64,000 bases of DNA from Agrobacterium fabrum str. C58 (GCF_000092025.1 NC_003063.2:1989501-2053500); one strand, 5' to 3'. Positions 35,802 to 45,571 are shown, counted from the stretch's first letter. Numbers and translations are program-made. The notes: generated from the sequence alone by a model not told the origin.

Positions 35802-36800
35802 ATGAAAAATTCGTTCGACATGCGTCGGCTTTTCGGCAACGACAGCAATATCATTCAGCTTCTTGTGATCACCGTCATCGTCTTTGCGCTGATGACCTGG
35901 ATGAACCCGGGTAAGTTCCTGAACTACTACAATTTTGAATCCATCAGCTACATCATGCCCGAACTGGGGATCCTCTCCATCGCCATGATGATTGCCATGC
36001 TGACCGGTGGCATCGATCTTTCCGTGGTGGGGATTGCCAATCTGGCGGGTATCATCGCCGGCGTCTATTTCCATTCCACAATGGTTCAGGCGGGGCAATC
36101 CTCCACTTCGGGCGTTGTGTTCTACACCGGGCTCGGCATCGTCCTCGCCATGGCGGTCGGCCTGCTGGCCGGTCTGATCAACGGCCTTTTGGTCGCGAAG
36201 CTGCGTATTACCCCGATACTGGCGACACTCGGCACAGGTCAGGTGCTGATGGGGCTGGCGCTGGTATTGACCGGCGGCCCGGCAATCGTCGGCTTCCCTG
36301 ACGCGTGGAACTGGATCGGCAACGGCAAGATCTTGGGTATAGCGACGCCGTTTCTGCTGTTCATCGGTGTCTGCATCACCGTGGCGATCCTGCTGACGCG
36401 CTCGACGCTCGGCATTAACCTGATGCTGATCGGGACCAATCCGCGCGCAGCCGTCTTTGCAGGCATCCGCAAGGATCGCATGATGCTCTATTCCTACATG
36501 CTGACCGGCGTTCTGGCGTCGCTGGCGGGCATCATTTTGTCCGGTCGAACCAATGCAGCGAAATCCGACTACGGCGCGTCCTATCTGCTGCAGGCGGTGT
36601 TGATTGCCGTTCTCGGCGGCACAAATCCGGCAGGCGGGAAGGGGCGGGTTCTTGGCATCGCCATTGCGCTGATCGCCCTCATGCTGCTTTCCTCCGGTTT
36701 CCAGATGATGCGGTTCTCCAACCACCTTATCGACTTCATCTGGGGCGCATTCCTCATTCTCGTCATCGCCATCAATGCATGGCGAAACCCGGGCAGGTGA
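35802..36800 (+). CDS. Sugar ABC transporter permease (RbsC-like) 2
   Basis: 332 aa, multi-spanning BPD_transp_2 protein with MIAMLTGGIDLSVVGIANLAG, INGLLVAKLRITPILATLGTG, IGTNPRAAVFAGI and AVLIAVLGGTNPAGGKGRVLG. The start at 35802 follows CGGGAGAGCGCATC; the 35760 ATG lies within the upstream permease gene. It forms the membrane channel with permease 1. Confidence 0.9.
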   Translation: MKNSFDMRRLFGNDSNIIQLLVITVIVFALMTWMNPGKFLNYYNFESISYIMPELGILSIAMMIAMLTGGIDLSVVGIANLAGIIAGVYFHSTMVQAGQSSTSGVVFYTGLGIVLAMAVGLLAGLINGLLVAKLRITPILATLGTGQVLMGLALVLTGGPAIVGFPDAWNWIGNGKILGIATPFLLFIGVCITVAILLTRSTLGINLMLIGTNPRAAVFAGIRKDRMMLYSYMLTGVLASLAGIILSGRTNAAKSDYGASYLLQAVLIAVLGGTNPAGGKGRVLGIAIALIALMLLSSGFQMMRFSNHLIDFIWGAFLILVIAINAWRNPGR

Positions 36801-36804
36801 TCCC

Positions 36805-37887
36805 ATGCAGGCGACAGAATTTCAACTTCGCAGACAGGACTTCACCGATCTTCCGCATCTTCTAGCCGCAACCGATGGGCTGAAGGTTACCACCTTCCGC
36901 TACGCCACCGGCATTGAGGCGCTGCAATTGGAGAACCGCTACGGCCGGATCGTCATATTGCCATTCATGGGGCAGATGATCTGGAGCGTTGAGTTCAACG
37001 GTGTGGACCTGACTATGGGAAGTCGCTTTTCGATGCCGCGACCAGCCGGTTCAATCGTCGAGACATATGGGTGTTTTGCATTCCATAGCGGCATGTTGCG
37101 CAACGGCTGCCCGTCGCCGCAGGATAATCATGCGCTGCATGGCGAAATGCCCTGTGCCGCCATGGACAAAGCTGGTCTTGTCATCGGTCACGATGCGCGC
37201 GGCGCCTATGTTCGGGTAACAAGCGAAGTCGAATATGTCATGGGCTTTGGCGCCAATTATCTGGCCCGACCAAGCGTGACTTTGCATGCTGAGGACACGC
37301 TTTTTGACATGGTCATGGACATCGAGAACCTCTCATCAGCGCCCATGGATCTCATGTATATGTGTCATGTGAATTTCGCCTATGCCGAGGGCGCACGGAT
37401 CGTTCAGCCCGTGCCCTACACGTCGGAGCATGTGAAGGTGCGAACGGTCGTACCCGGCCATGTCACACCAAATCCCGATTACATTTCCCTGCTGGAGACG
37501 CTCGCAAGGCAGCCTTCGGCCATGGAAGTGCTCGACGAACCAAAACGTTACGACCCCGAACAGGTGTTCTACATCAACGGCCTGCCGGCGGACGGTGAGG
37601 GGCTCACGCATCTGATGATGCAACGACGTGAAGGTGATGGCTTTGCCATCTCCTATTCGCTTTCAGCCTTCCCCAAGACAGTGCGTTGGATCCTGGTCAA
37701 CGGGGATTCGCAGGTTGCCGCTTTTGCCCTCCCATCCACCTGCGAGCCGGAAGGCTATCTGGCTGAAAAGGCCAAGAACAACGTGCAGAGACTATCGCCG
37801 GGTGAACGCAGGGTCTTCCCGGTACGGCTGGGCTATCTCGACCACACTGCCGCCGATCGGTTCGGCGCCAGGATCAGCGCCCTTTAA
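36805..37887 (+). CDS. DUF4432 aldose-1-epimerase-like protein
   Basis: 360 aa, galactose-mutarotase-like beta-sandwich fold. Typical segments are GRIVILPFMGQMIWSVEFNGVDLTMGS, GCFAFHSGMLRNGCPSPQDNHALHGEMPCA (His residues of the active-site type), LMYMCHVNFAYAEGA and EPEGYLAEKAKNN. It probably interconverts sugar anomers before phosphorylation. An in-frame ATG at 36775 overlaps the permease, and 36805 is preferred. It lies between the transporter and kinase genes. Confidence 0.8.
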   Translation: MQATEFQLRRQDFTDLPHLLAATDGLKVTTFRYATGIEALQLENRYGRIVILPFMGQMIWSVEFNGVDLTMGSRFSMPRPAGSIVETYGCFAFHSGMLRNGCPSPQDNHALHGEMPCAAMDKAGLVIGHDARGAYVRVTSEVEYVMGFGANYLARPSVTLHAEDTLFDMVMDIENLSSAPMDLMYMCHVNFAYAEGARIVQPVPYTSEHVKVRTVVPGHVTPNPDYISLLETLARQPSAMEVLDEPKRYDPEQVFYINGLPADGEGLTHLMMQRREGDGFAISYSLSAFPKTVRWILVNGDSQVAAFALPSTCEPEGYLAEKAKNNVQRLSPGERRVFPVRLGYLDHTAADRFGARISAL

Positions 37888-37911
37888 AACAGATAAGCAG
37901 GGAATATCGGC

Positions 37912-38850
37912 ATGAGTAAGAAAATCGGGGTCGTCGGCTCCAACATGGTCGATCTTATCACCTATGTGGACCGTATGCCTGGACCGGGCGAGACACTCGA
38001 GGCGCCCACCTTCGAAATGGGGTGCGGCGGCAAGGGTGCCAACCAGGCGGTTGCTGCGGCGCGACTTGGTGCTGAAGTGATGATGGTCACCCGGGTCGGT
38101 GACGATGTCTTCGCCGATAACACCATCCGCAACCTCGCGAGCTTTGGCGTTGATACGCGTCATGTGGTGAAGGTTTCCGGCAAATCCAGCGGTGTCGCCC
38201 CGATCTTCGTCGAACAATCGGGCGAGAATTCCATCCTCATCGTCAAAGGAGCCAATGCCGACCTTTTGCCTGTTGAGGTCGACAAGGCGGCCGCTGATCT
38301 GAAAGAGTGCGGCCTGATCCTGATGCAGATGGAAGTGCCAGTTGAGACCGTCTACCATACTATCGAATTTGCAGCCCAGAACGGTATCGAGACGATCCTC
38401 AATCCCGCGCCTGCCGCTGCCAATCTCGATCCTGAGCGCATCCGCCAGGTAACCTTCCTCGTACCGAACGAGAGCGAGCTCGCCTTGCTGTCGGGGTTGC
38501 CGACCGACACCGACGAAGACATCGTCAGGGCCGCCCGTTCGCTGATCGCACGCGGCATTCGCACCGTCATCGTGACCCTGGGCGCGCGCGGTGCGCGCAT
38601 GATTACGTCAGATGAAATCGTCAACATCGAGCCCGTCAAGGTAACGCCGAGAGACACTACGGGTGCGGGCGATGCCTTTATTGGTTCCTTCGCCCGCTTT
38701 TACGCCGAAACGCGCGAGGTCGTATCCTCCCTGAAGAAGGCATCGCTTTACGCGGCGCATTCCATCACCCGTCCCGGAACACAGAAGGCCTATGCCAGCA
38801 TCGACGAGTTCGAGGCATTTTGCCGCGACCATGCCAATGGCGCAGCCTGA
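37912..38850 (+). CDS. PfkB-family sugar kinase (ribokinase/deoxyribokinase-like)
   Basis: 312 aa. N-terminal KIGVVGSNMVDLITYVDRMPGPGET and the signature GCGGKGANQAVAAARLGAEV bind the sugar. The C-terminal DTTGAGDAFIGSF contains the catalytic Asp and anion hole. It would phosphorylate the imported pentose at O5. Placement directly before deoC argues for deoxyribokinase rather than ribokinase activity; sequence alone cannot decide. Confidence 0.87.
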   Translation: MSKKIGVVGSNMVDLITYVDRMPGPGETLEAPTFEMGCGGKGANQAVAAARLGAEVMMVTRVGDDVFADNTIRNLASFGVDTRHVVKVSGKSSGVAPIFVEQSGENSILIVKGANADLLPVEVDKAAADLKECGLILMQMEVPVETVYHTIEFAAQNGIETILNPAPAAANLDPERIRQVTFLVPNESELALLSGLPTDTDEDIVRAARSLIARGIRTVIVTLGARGARMITSDEIVNIEPVKVTPRDTTGAGDAFIGSFARFYAETREVVSSLKKASLYAAHSITRPGTQKAYASIDEFEAFCRDHANGAA

Positions 38851-38869
38851 CCAGAAGAATGGACAGAAA

Positions 38870-39829
38870 ATGAGCGAAGCATTTCCCAGAAATAACGGCA
38901 CCGCTCTCAAACCGGAATGGTTCGACGATGTGTCGGTCAATCGCAGCGCTTCCGAACGGCGTGCAGCGACGATCACCACCCGGCGCTCGGTCAAGAAGGA
39001 ATACCAGGTCGCCTGGCAGATCAAGGCCATCACCTGCATCGATCTGACGACGCTGTCCGGCGACGACACCCCCGGTCGCGTGCGCCGCCTGTGCGCGAAA
39101 GCGCGCCGTCCGGTCCGGGAAGATATCCTCGAGACACTCGGCCTTGCGGATGCCGGCATCACCACCGGCGCCGTCTGCGTTTACCCGACCATGGTGCCCC
39201 ACGCCGTCAAGGCGTTGGAAGGCACGGCAATTCCGGTCGCATCGGTGGCGACGGGCTTTCCCTCCGGCCTGACCCCGCTGCCGCAACGGCTTGCCGAAAT
39301 TCGATATGCCGTCGAGCAAGGCGCCAAGGAGATCGATATCGTCATAACCCGCGAGTTCGTTCTGACGCAGAACTGGACAGCACTTTACGACGAGATTTCC
39401 GCGATGCGTGAAGCCTGCGGCGACGCCCATATGAAGGCTATCCTGGCGACGGGCGATCTCAACACCCTGACTAACGTCTATCGTGCCTCGATGGTGGCCA
39501 TGCAGGCGGGCTCGGACTTCATCAAGACGTCGACTGGCAAAGAAGAGGTCAACGCCACCCTGCCGGTCAGTCTGACCATGGTTCGGGCACTGCGCGATTA
39601 CGGCGAACTGACCGGCCAGATGGTCGGCTTCAAGCCTGCAGGCGGATTGAAGACGGCAAAGGACGCGGTGTCATGGCTGACGCTGATGAAGGAGGAGCTG
39701 GGCAATCGCTGGCTGGAGCCGGACCTGTTCCGCATCGGCGCCAGCTCGATGCTCGGCGATATTGAGCGGCAGCTCGAACATTTCGTAACCGGCCGCTATT
39801 CAAGCGCTCACCACCACGCTGCCGCATAA
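38870..39829 (+). CDS. deoC: Deoxyribose-phosphate aldolase
   Basis: 319 aa, the longer DERA type. Schiff-base lysine motif SDFIKTSTGKEEVNATLP, second active-site lysine VGFKPAGGLKTAKDA, and IDIVITREFVL with the active-site acid. It cleaves 2-deoxyribose-5-phosphate to glyceraldehyde-3-phosphate and acetaldehyde. The start at 38870 follows GGACAGAAA. The next gene supplies an aldehyde dehydrogenase for the acetaldehyde. An N-terminal extension of ~60 residues precedes the barrel. Confidence 0.93.
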   Translation: MSEAFPRNNGTALKPEWFDDVSVNRSASERRAATITTRRSVKKEYQVAWQIKAITCIDLTTLSGDDTPGRVRRLCAKARRPVREDILETLGLADAGITTGAVCVYPTMVPHAVKALEGTAIPVASVATGFPSGLTPLPQRLAEIRYAVEQGAKEIDIVITREFVLTQNWTALYDEISAMREACGDAHMKAILATGDLNTLTNVYRASMVAMQAGSDFIKTSTGKEEVNATLPVSLTMVRALRDYGELTGQMVGFKPAGGLKTAKDAVSWLTLMKEELGNRWLEPDLFRIGASSMLGDIERQLEHFVTGRYSSAHHHAAA

Positions 39830-39840
39830 GGACTGAAATA

Positions 39841-42237
39841 ATGCGACCTATTAAGGACATTTTGGAAACCATGGAATATGGACCTTCCCCCGAAGCCAAT
39901 GGTGATGTGAAGCAGTGGCTCGACGCTCACGGACGCTCGTTCGGTCACTATATCAACGGCCGGTTCGTATCGCCTGACGGCCGCAAGACGATTGCCGTCT
40001 CAAACCCCGCAAACGGGGACAAGCTGGCGGAGATCGTTTGCGGCAATGAGGAAGACGTGGATCAGGCGATCAAGGCCGCCCGCGCGGCCTTCGGAAAATG
40101 GTCGAAGCTGTCGGGTCATGCGCGTGCCCGCTACCTCTATGCCATTGCCCGTCATATACAAAAGCGCGAGCGCTTCCTTTCCGTTCTGGAAACGATGGAC
40201 AACGGCAAGCCGGTTCGCGAAACCCGTGATATCGACATTCCACTCGTCGCCCGCCACTTTTACCATCACGCCGGATGGGCCGAAATGGTGGAAGACGAGT
40301 TCCATGGTTTCTCGCCCGTCGGTGTTTGCGGTCAGGTCATCCCCTGGAATTTCCCTCTCCTGATGCTGGCCTGGAAGATCGCGCCAGCACTTGCGGCTGG
40401 CAATACCGTGGTGCTGAAGCCCGCCGATCTGACACCGCTGACGGCTATCGCCTTTGCGGAAATCTGCCACGAGGTCGGCCTTCCGGCCGGTGTCGTCAAC
40501 ATCGTGCAGGGCGATGGCTCAACAGGCGCTGCGATCTGCGGCCATGACGGCGTCGACAAGGTCGCCTTCACCGGTTCGACCAAGGTTGGCCGCGTTATTC
40601 GCGAGCAGATTGCCGGTTCGGGCAAAAAACTGTCGTTGGAACTGGGCGGCAAGTCACCCTTCATCGTTTTCGAGGATGCCGATCTTGATGCGGCGGTTGA
40701 AGGTGTTGTTGACGCGATCTGGTTCAACCAGGGCGAAGTTTGCTGCGCCGGTTCCCGGCTGTTGGTGCAGGAAGGCATTGCCGAGAAATTTTATGCACGC
40801 CTGAAAAAACGACTGGAAACCCTGCGGGTCGGCGATCCGCTCGACAAGTCGACCGATGTCGGTGCCATTGTTTCCGCCACGCAGGTGAAACGCATCACAG
40901 ATCTGGTCCGCAAGGGCGTGGAAGAAGGCGGTGAACTCTGGCAGAGTTCCAACCCGTTGCCGCCCACCGGCAATTATGTCGCTCCCGGCTTCTTCACCGA
41001 TGTTGATCAGGCGTCGACGGTTTGCCAGGTGGAAATTTTCGGCCCGATCGCTGCGGCAACCACATTCCGCACGCCGGATGAAGCCGTTTCGCTGGCCAAC
41101 AACACCCGTTACGGCCTCGCCGCCTCGATCTGGTCGGAAAACATCAATGTCGCGCTTGATCTGGCTGCCCGGGTCAAGGCAGGCGTGGTCTGGATCAACT
41201 GCACCAACATGCTGGACGCCGGTGCAGGTTTTGGCGGCTACCGTGAAAGCGGTTTCGGCCGTGAAGGTGCGCGCGAAGGGCTTTACGAATATCTGGCGGC
41301 AGACTGGGAAAAGAACCTGTCGGTCAGCAAGCCCGCTGAAGCCTTCGCACCATCTGCATTGCCGAACGCTGACAGCAAAAAGGCGATCGATGGCCTTGAT
41401 CGGACTATGAAGAACTATATCGGCGGCAAGCAAGCACGCCCCGACGGTGGCTACAGTTATTCGGTCACCGGCAAGGGCAATGCCGTGATTGGCATGGCCG
41501 GAATAGGCAACCGCAAGGACATCCGCAATGCTGTGGAAGCCGCGTCCAAGGCTGGCAGCTGGAGTTCCGCAACCGCCCATAATCGCGCGCAGGTGCTCTA
41601 TTATCTCGCAGAGAACCTCAATGCGCGGCGTGACGAATTTGTCGCCCGCATCATCGATAGCACGGGTGTGAGCGAAAAGAAGGCGAGGGACGAATTCGAC
41701 GCGTCTCTGCGTCGCATTTCCTATTACGCGGCCCAGGCCGACAAGTTCGATGGCGCCATACACTCCACCAAGTCGCGTCACGTTACGCTTGCCATGAACG
41801 AGCCGTGGGGCATCGTCGGTATCGTTTGCCCGGATGAGGCGCCGCTGCTGTCGTTGGTGTCGCTGGTGCTGCCGGCAATCGCCATGGGCAATCGCGTCGT
41901 GGTCATCCCGTCATCGCGCCATCCATTGATTGCCGGTGATTTCTACCAGGTGCTGGACACGTCGGATGTTCCCGGCGGGGTCATCAACATTGTGACCGGC
42001 GAACGCGATATGCTTGCAAAGACGCTGGCCGAGCATGATGACGTTGCGGCTATCTGGTATTTCGGATCGGCTGTTGGGAGCGCGATGGTCGAGAGGGCTT
42101 CTGCGGGCAACCTGAAGGCCGCTTGGGTCAATAATGGGCGTCAGCCGGATTGGCTTGACCGTACACAATGGCAAGGCCGTGACTATTTGCGAAGGGCCAT
42201 TCAGGTGAAGAATATCTGGGTACCATACGGAGCCTGA
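39841..42237 (+). CDS. Two-domain aldehyde dehydrogenase, ALDH16-like
   Basis: 798 aa, tandem ALDH. The first domain (~1-490) is complete: PWNFPLLMLAWKIAPALAAGN, the catalytic Glu in SLELGGKSPF (~267), and the catalytic Cys in WFNQGEVCCAGSR (~300). The second (~515-798) keeps only the N-terminal ALDH fold (WGIVGIVCPDEAPLLSLVS; VAAIWYFGSAVGSAM) and lacks a Glu/Cys active site, ending soon after. This matches the ALDH16 architecture. It probably oxidises acetaldehyde from DeoC to acetate, with NAD+ as expected cofactor. It is last in the operon, followed by a good terminator. Confidence 0.87.
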   Translation: MRPIKDILETMEYGPSPEANGDVKQWLDAHGRSFGHYINGRFVSPDGRKTIAVSNPANGDKLAEIVCGNEEDVDQAIKAARAAFGKWSKLSGHARARYLYAIARHIQKRERFLSVLETMDNGKPVRETRDIDIPLVARHFYHHAGWAEMVEDEFHGFSPVGVCGQVIPWNFPLLMLAWKIAPALAAGNTVVLKPADLTPLTAIAFAEICHEVGLPAGVVNIVQGDGSTGAAICGHDGVDKVAFTGSTKVGRVIREQIAGSGKKLSLELGGKSPFIVFEDADLDAAVEGVVDAIWFNQGEVCCAGSRLLVQEGIAEKFYARLKKRLETLRVGDPLDKSTDVGAIVSATQVKRITDLVRKGVEEGGELWQSSNPLPPTGNYVAPGFFTDVDQASTVCQVEIFGPIAAATTFRTPDEAVSLANNTRYGLAASIWSENINVALDLAARVKAGVVWINCTNMLDAGAGFGGYRESGFGREGAREGLYEYLAADWEKNLSVSKPAEAFAPSALPNADSKKAIDGLDRTMKNYIGGKQARPDGGYSYSVTGKGNAVIGMAGIGNRKDIRNAVEAASKAGSWSSATAHNRAQVLYYLAENLNARRDEFVARIIDSTGVSEKKARDEFDASLRRISYYAAQADKFDGAIHSTKSRHVTLAMNEPWGIVGIVCPDEAPLLSLVSLVLPAIAMGNRVVVIPSSRHPLIAGDFYQVLDTSDVPGGVINIVTGERDMLAKTLAEHDDVAAIWYFGSAVGSAMVERASAGNLKAAWVNNGRQPDWLDRTQWQGRDYLRRAIQVKNIWVPYGA

Positions 42238-42275
42238 TAGGCATCTTGGCGGATCAACAACTGACAAGTTTGTCT

Positions 42276-42305
42276 ACGGGGACAAGGCGGTCCCCGTAAG
42301 GTTTT
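42276..42305 (+). terminator. Rho-independent terminator of the deoxyribose-type operon
   Basis: ACGGGGAC-AAGGCG-GTCCCCGT forms a perfect 8-bp GC-rich stem, followed by AAGGTTTT, 38 bp after the ALDH stop. Confidence 0.65.
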
Positions 42306-42714
42306 ATCCGTGAGATCAATCCTGCGGAGGCACTTGCACGCTGTTGCCGTCACTCGGGGCGCTGGGAGGATGGTCGAGACGCAAACTCAAGCAATAGCGT
42401 TGGATAAACTGAGTACTTCTCCACGCGATTATGTTCAGGAATGCTTTAGGCTTCGCAGTAATGATTCGTAAACGGGCTGCTAGATGACAGAAATATACTT
42501 TCTGATCAAATTCATAAGAAGGCGTGTACATTTTAATAAAAAATTTATTCTGTTACGGTATAATATATAAATAGCAAATATTATATCGAAATAAAAATCT
42601 ATTACTGATATGGGGTACTTATCGATGGTTAGTACTTCAACCAGCAATCATACCATGTGAGGAACTGTAATATTTCGATAGAGTTCGTTTAAGAAATCAT
42701 TTACCATGATTTCA
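42306..42714. other. AT-rich spacer without a gene
   Basis: No supported coding sequence. The part at about 42520-42640 is notably A+T-rich compared with the surroundings, as often seen at the edge of acquired DNA. It precedes a truncated plasmid-type gene. Confidence 0.45.
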
Positions 42715-43246
42715 ATGGCTTACGATCTCACGAAAATCTGCATGACAGCCCTGATGCGGCCGGCTTTCGACGCCGGTGTCGCTCTGGCACGTCTTGACGA
42801 GCGAATTGCGCGCTCCCCGGTCGGCCAGGGCTTTATCGAGCGGCAAAATTTCGCCGACGCCTGTGCTTCCCTCTGGATCGACGGTGAACTCGTTCATCTC
42901 GAAGACCTCGTCCTCCACGACGCCACCCGCGACATCCGCACGCCCACCCACGAACTCACCATCGCCCGCGACGTGTTGCGCACCCGCCGGCGCATCGCCG
43001 CGCAGTCTCCGGACTGGGCCTTGTCCGCAGAGGGTGTCCGGTCTTTGCGACAAACGTCGGACATCAATTCGGTCGGAGTTGAGGCTTCGGAACTAGCCGG
43101 GGTCGTTCGGCCCGCAGTCACCGCTAATGCAGAAGGTGAGGGGAGAGACAGCGACGAAGCCGAAGGGCTTCCCGGCGTCGACTATGCCGCCATCGATGCG
43201 GTGTTGGCCCGATCGGAAGCGGCGATCGAAAAGGCGAAGCGGCCCG
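42715..43246 (+). pseudogene. RHE_PE00001-type (DUF1612/HTH) protein, N-terminal part only
   Basis: From ATG 42715, MAYDLTKICMTALMRPAFDA, DERIARSPVGQGFIERQNFADACASLWIDGEL and VHLEDLVLHDATRDIRTPTHELTIARDVLR match the start of a rhizobial plasmid-associated family of ~380 aa. In that family a DUF1612 core and a C-terminal helix-turn-helix follow. Here similarity ends at [20 protein letters not shown] (about 43246); the frame then runs to a stop at 43276-43278. The sequence abruptly becomes citrate synthase in another frame. It is a truncated remnant; any translated product would lack the DNA-binding part. Confidence 0.7.
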
Positions 43247-44134
43247 GGCGTGCTGATACTCGCGAACGAGAGCCTTGAGGACGTTGCCCGGCTGCTATGG
43301 GACTGCGGCGAAGTTGATCCATTCGATGATCTAAAAGCTGCCCCAACGCCGTGGCCACAGCCGGTACTCGACTATGTCAGAGATCTGCCACTGACAGAGC
43401 GGTGCCAGGCGCTTCTCCCTCTTTTGGAAGCGGGCCGGGTGACCACCTGGCGGCGTGACAACCGGCGTCTTTGGCCTGGTGCCGCAGCCTTGTTGCGGGG
43501 CATCGCCGGTGCCTGCATCTCAAGCCAACCGAAGACGCAGGCAGTTCACCTGTCCCTCGCGGACGCATGGCAGACGGACGCGGCAGGTGCGGATCTCATT
43601 CGCCGGGCCCTGGTTCTACAGGCCGATCACGAACTCAATACCTCGGCATTTGCGGTGCGCGTCGTAGCTTCGACGGGCGCATCGCTGGGGGCGTGCCTGA
43701 ATGCGGGGCTTTCCGCGCTGAGCGGCCCCCTGCATGGCGGCATGACAAGCCTTGTCGAAATTTTATTCGACGAGCTGGATCGATATGGGGATGTCGAGCG
43801 GGTCATCGACGAACGCTTGCGTCGGGGTGAAGCCATTCCCGGCTTTCGTCATCCGCTCTATCCAGACGGCGACCCTCGAGCGACTGGCCTGTTGCTCTAT
43901 CTCCCGCCGGATGCTCAACGCGACGAGCTTCTGCAAATGATGAACGATACTACCGGGCAACTGCCCACCTGCGATGTGGCGCTCGTCAGCCTCCGGCGAA
44001 GCCTGAAGCTGCCTCGCGGTGCGGCGCTTGCACTTTTTGCCGTAGCACGAACTGTCGGCTGGGTCGCCCATGCACTGGAACAGAAGCTGGATGACAAACT
44101 CATTCGACCCCGGGCCCGTTATATGGGGCAATAG
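43247..44134 (+). pseudogene. Citrate synthase-family protein, 5'-truncated
   Basis: C-terminal ~294 residues of a citrate synthase-like protein: [16 protein letters not shown], then the catalytic regions [44 protein letters not shown] and [17 protein letters not shown]-terminal [26 protein letters not shown] also fits. The N-terminal part (~80-100 residues in this subgroup, often with a MerR-like helix-turn-helix) is missing, replaced by the RHE_PE00001 fragment. A GTG at 43250 could allow translation, but no ribosome-binding site is evident. Confidence 0.75.
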
Positions 44135-44168
44135 CCCACGATCTTGGGCAGAGCTAGGAAAAATCCAT

Positions 44169-44711
44169 CTAATTACTTCGTGGATAAAAGGAGAACTTCA
44201 GCCAGCTTACGAACTTCACGACCGGGTCTGTGATGCTGAAATAAAAAATCGCAACGAGAAAATTGCTCTTTAGGGAGCTGCCAACTGGACCATCGTAAAA
44301 TGTCATTCCGTAGGATCGTGGCCCTTCTCGGAAGGGGAGGAATAAAGCTATCAGTGCGAAAGGTATAACCATGAGGTGAACTTTAGTAATTCCCCACGTA
44401 AAGCTATCATGAGGCTTGGCAAGTTCTACTGAAAAAAGATAGATTATCCGTATAATCATTATTGAACTGATGACGTAATTAGAGAATAAAAATCCATTCC
44501 AGCCGTCGATGCTGCCAAAATGTGCTGTTATTTGGCTAATGTAGCGTAAATTTAAGGGCCAAAAAATCCAGAATTCTGCTGCATTAAGGTGATCAACACG
44601 AGACCAGAGAAGCGCAGATATCAGAATTCCGACAATAAATGCCGTGAAATACGTGACAACAGATGCCTTGATGAACTTTCTCTCTAACAAGATGACTGAA
44701 TCTTCGGTCAC
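44169..44711 (-). CDS. Hypothetical membrane protein
   Basis: 180 aa, four probable membrane segments (ASVVTYFTAFIVGILISALLW; NYVISSIMIIRIIYLFSVEL; VHLMVIPFALIALFLPF; FLVAIFYFSITDPVVKF). The gene is clearly lower in G+C than its neighbours, suggesting foreign origin. No known family was recognised. It lies convergent to the citrate synthase fragment and 35 bp from it. Confidence 0.55.
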   Translation of the reverse strand: MTEDSVILLERKFIKASVVTYFTAFIVGILISALLWSRVDHLNAAEFWIFWPLNLRYISQITAHFGSIDGWNGFLFSNYVISSIMIIRIIYLFSVELAKPHDSFTWGITKVHLMVIPFALIALFLPFREGPRSYGMTFYDGPVGSSLKSNFLVAIFYFSITDPVVKFVSWLKFSFYPRSN

Positions 44712-44878
44712 TACGTAATCCCTATTTGCCGATTAGCATGAATGGAAAACTAACGTGGGCTGCTTAAAACTGTAAGTAGCTGCAATGCTAAACTGGGCGT
44801 CTCACGAGGCGATTTCAGGGGCAACCTCCTCCGGGAGGCCGGTCTCGTGGAGCTGTGTCATTGGCGTCGCTCGGATAA

Positions 44879-45571
44879 TCAGATCTGCTGGTGTTGTCGA
44901 TATTTCGGCGGAAGTTCTGCGGTGGGCAGATCATCGGCCTTGAAGTGTTTGCCCGTGGACCAGGGAAGCATGTTGAGCACCACGCCAAGCCCCGCGATAA
45001 TTGCAGCAACTGCGGGCCTGGATCCGAATTTGTTCAACCCAAAAAATTTAAAGCCAGAAACAAGAGCACCGAGCGGTTTAATGATCAAAAACGGTATGAA
45101 CAAGAATGGCAGAGAGACGAGAAAGAGTACGCCAGGGATCGCCGCCTCCAGCATAGGGTCGCCGCCGTATCGGAGCCGAATACGCGGGTTACGGGCGATT
45201 GCAAAAGGAATAAGTTCTTCCATGAAGCGAACGTAATCGGCTGATTGATCGGTACGTGTCTCTCCCTGCCAATGCAGCGAGGATATGTCCCTCCATGCGA
45301 AGAGCATCCGCAAACGCGCGCTGTAGACTGGAAACCCGGTGGTGCCGACCCCACTCGTTACGTGAACGTGCAGGAACCGAATAGAGGTCCACGGGATGAG
45401 ACGGGCGGATCCTGCTCGCGTCACCCAAAGGCCTTTGGCGTCGATGAGGTAGGCGGTTGTGATCATTGTGGATCCCACACGATGCATCACGACTTGCGTA
45501 GTGAAGCTGTAGGAAATAGGGTCTTCCGTCTGCAATTGAGAGCTCCCGCGCGTTCCAAATGAAAAAGACAA
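44879..45571 (-). CDS. Hypothetical membrane protein with N-terminal PH-like region
   Basis: 230 aa. The first ~110 residues look like a soluble beta-rich module (TTAYLIDAKGLWVTRAGSARLIPWTSIRFLHVH), reminiscent of bacterial PH-like domains. They are followed by two hydrophobic helices (IPGVLFLVSLPFLFIPFLII; AVAAIIAGLGVVLNML) and a polar tail. No family can be named with confidence. It sits alone in the scrambled accessory stretch. Confidence 0.55.
   Translation of the reverse strand: MSFSFGTRGSSQLQTEDPISYSFTTQVVMHRVGSTMITTAYLIDAKGLWVTRAGSARLIPWTSIRFLHVHVTSGVGTTGFPVYSARLRMLFAWRDISSLHWQGETRTDQSADYVRFMEELIPFAIARNPRIRLRYGGDPMLEAAIPGVLFLVSLPFLFIPFLIIKPLGALVSGFKFFGLNKFGSRPAVAAIIAGLGVVLNMLPWSTGKHFKADDLPTAELPPKYRQHQQI

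Noticed and set aside
35475..36806. 443-codon open frame on the minus strand
   Set aside because: Antisense to two RbsC-like permease genes; the translation is Asp/His/Gln-rich without any family pattern.
40654..41781. 375-codon open frame on the minus strand
   Set aside because: Shadow of the ALDH16-like gene.
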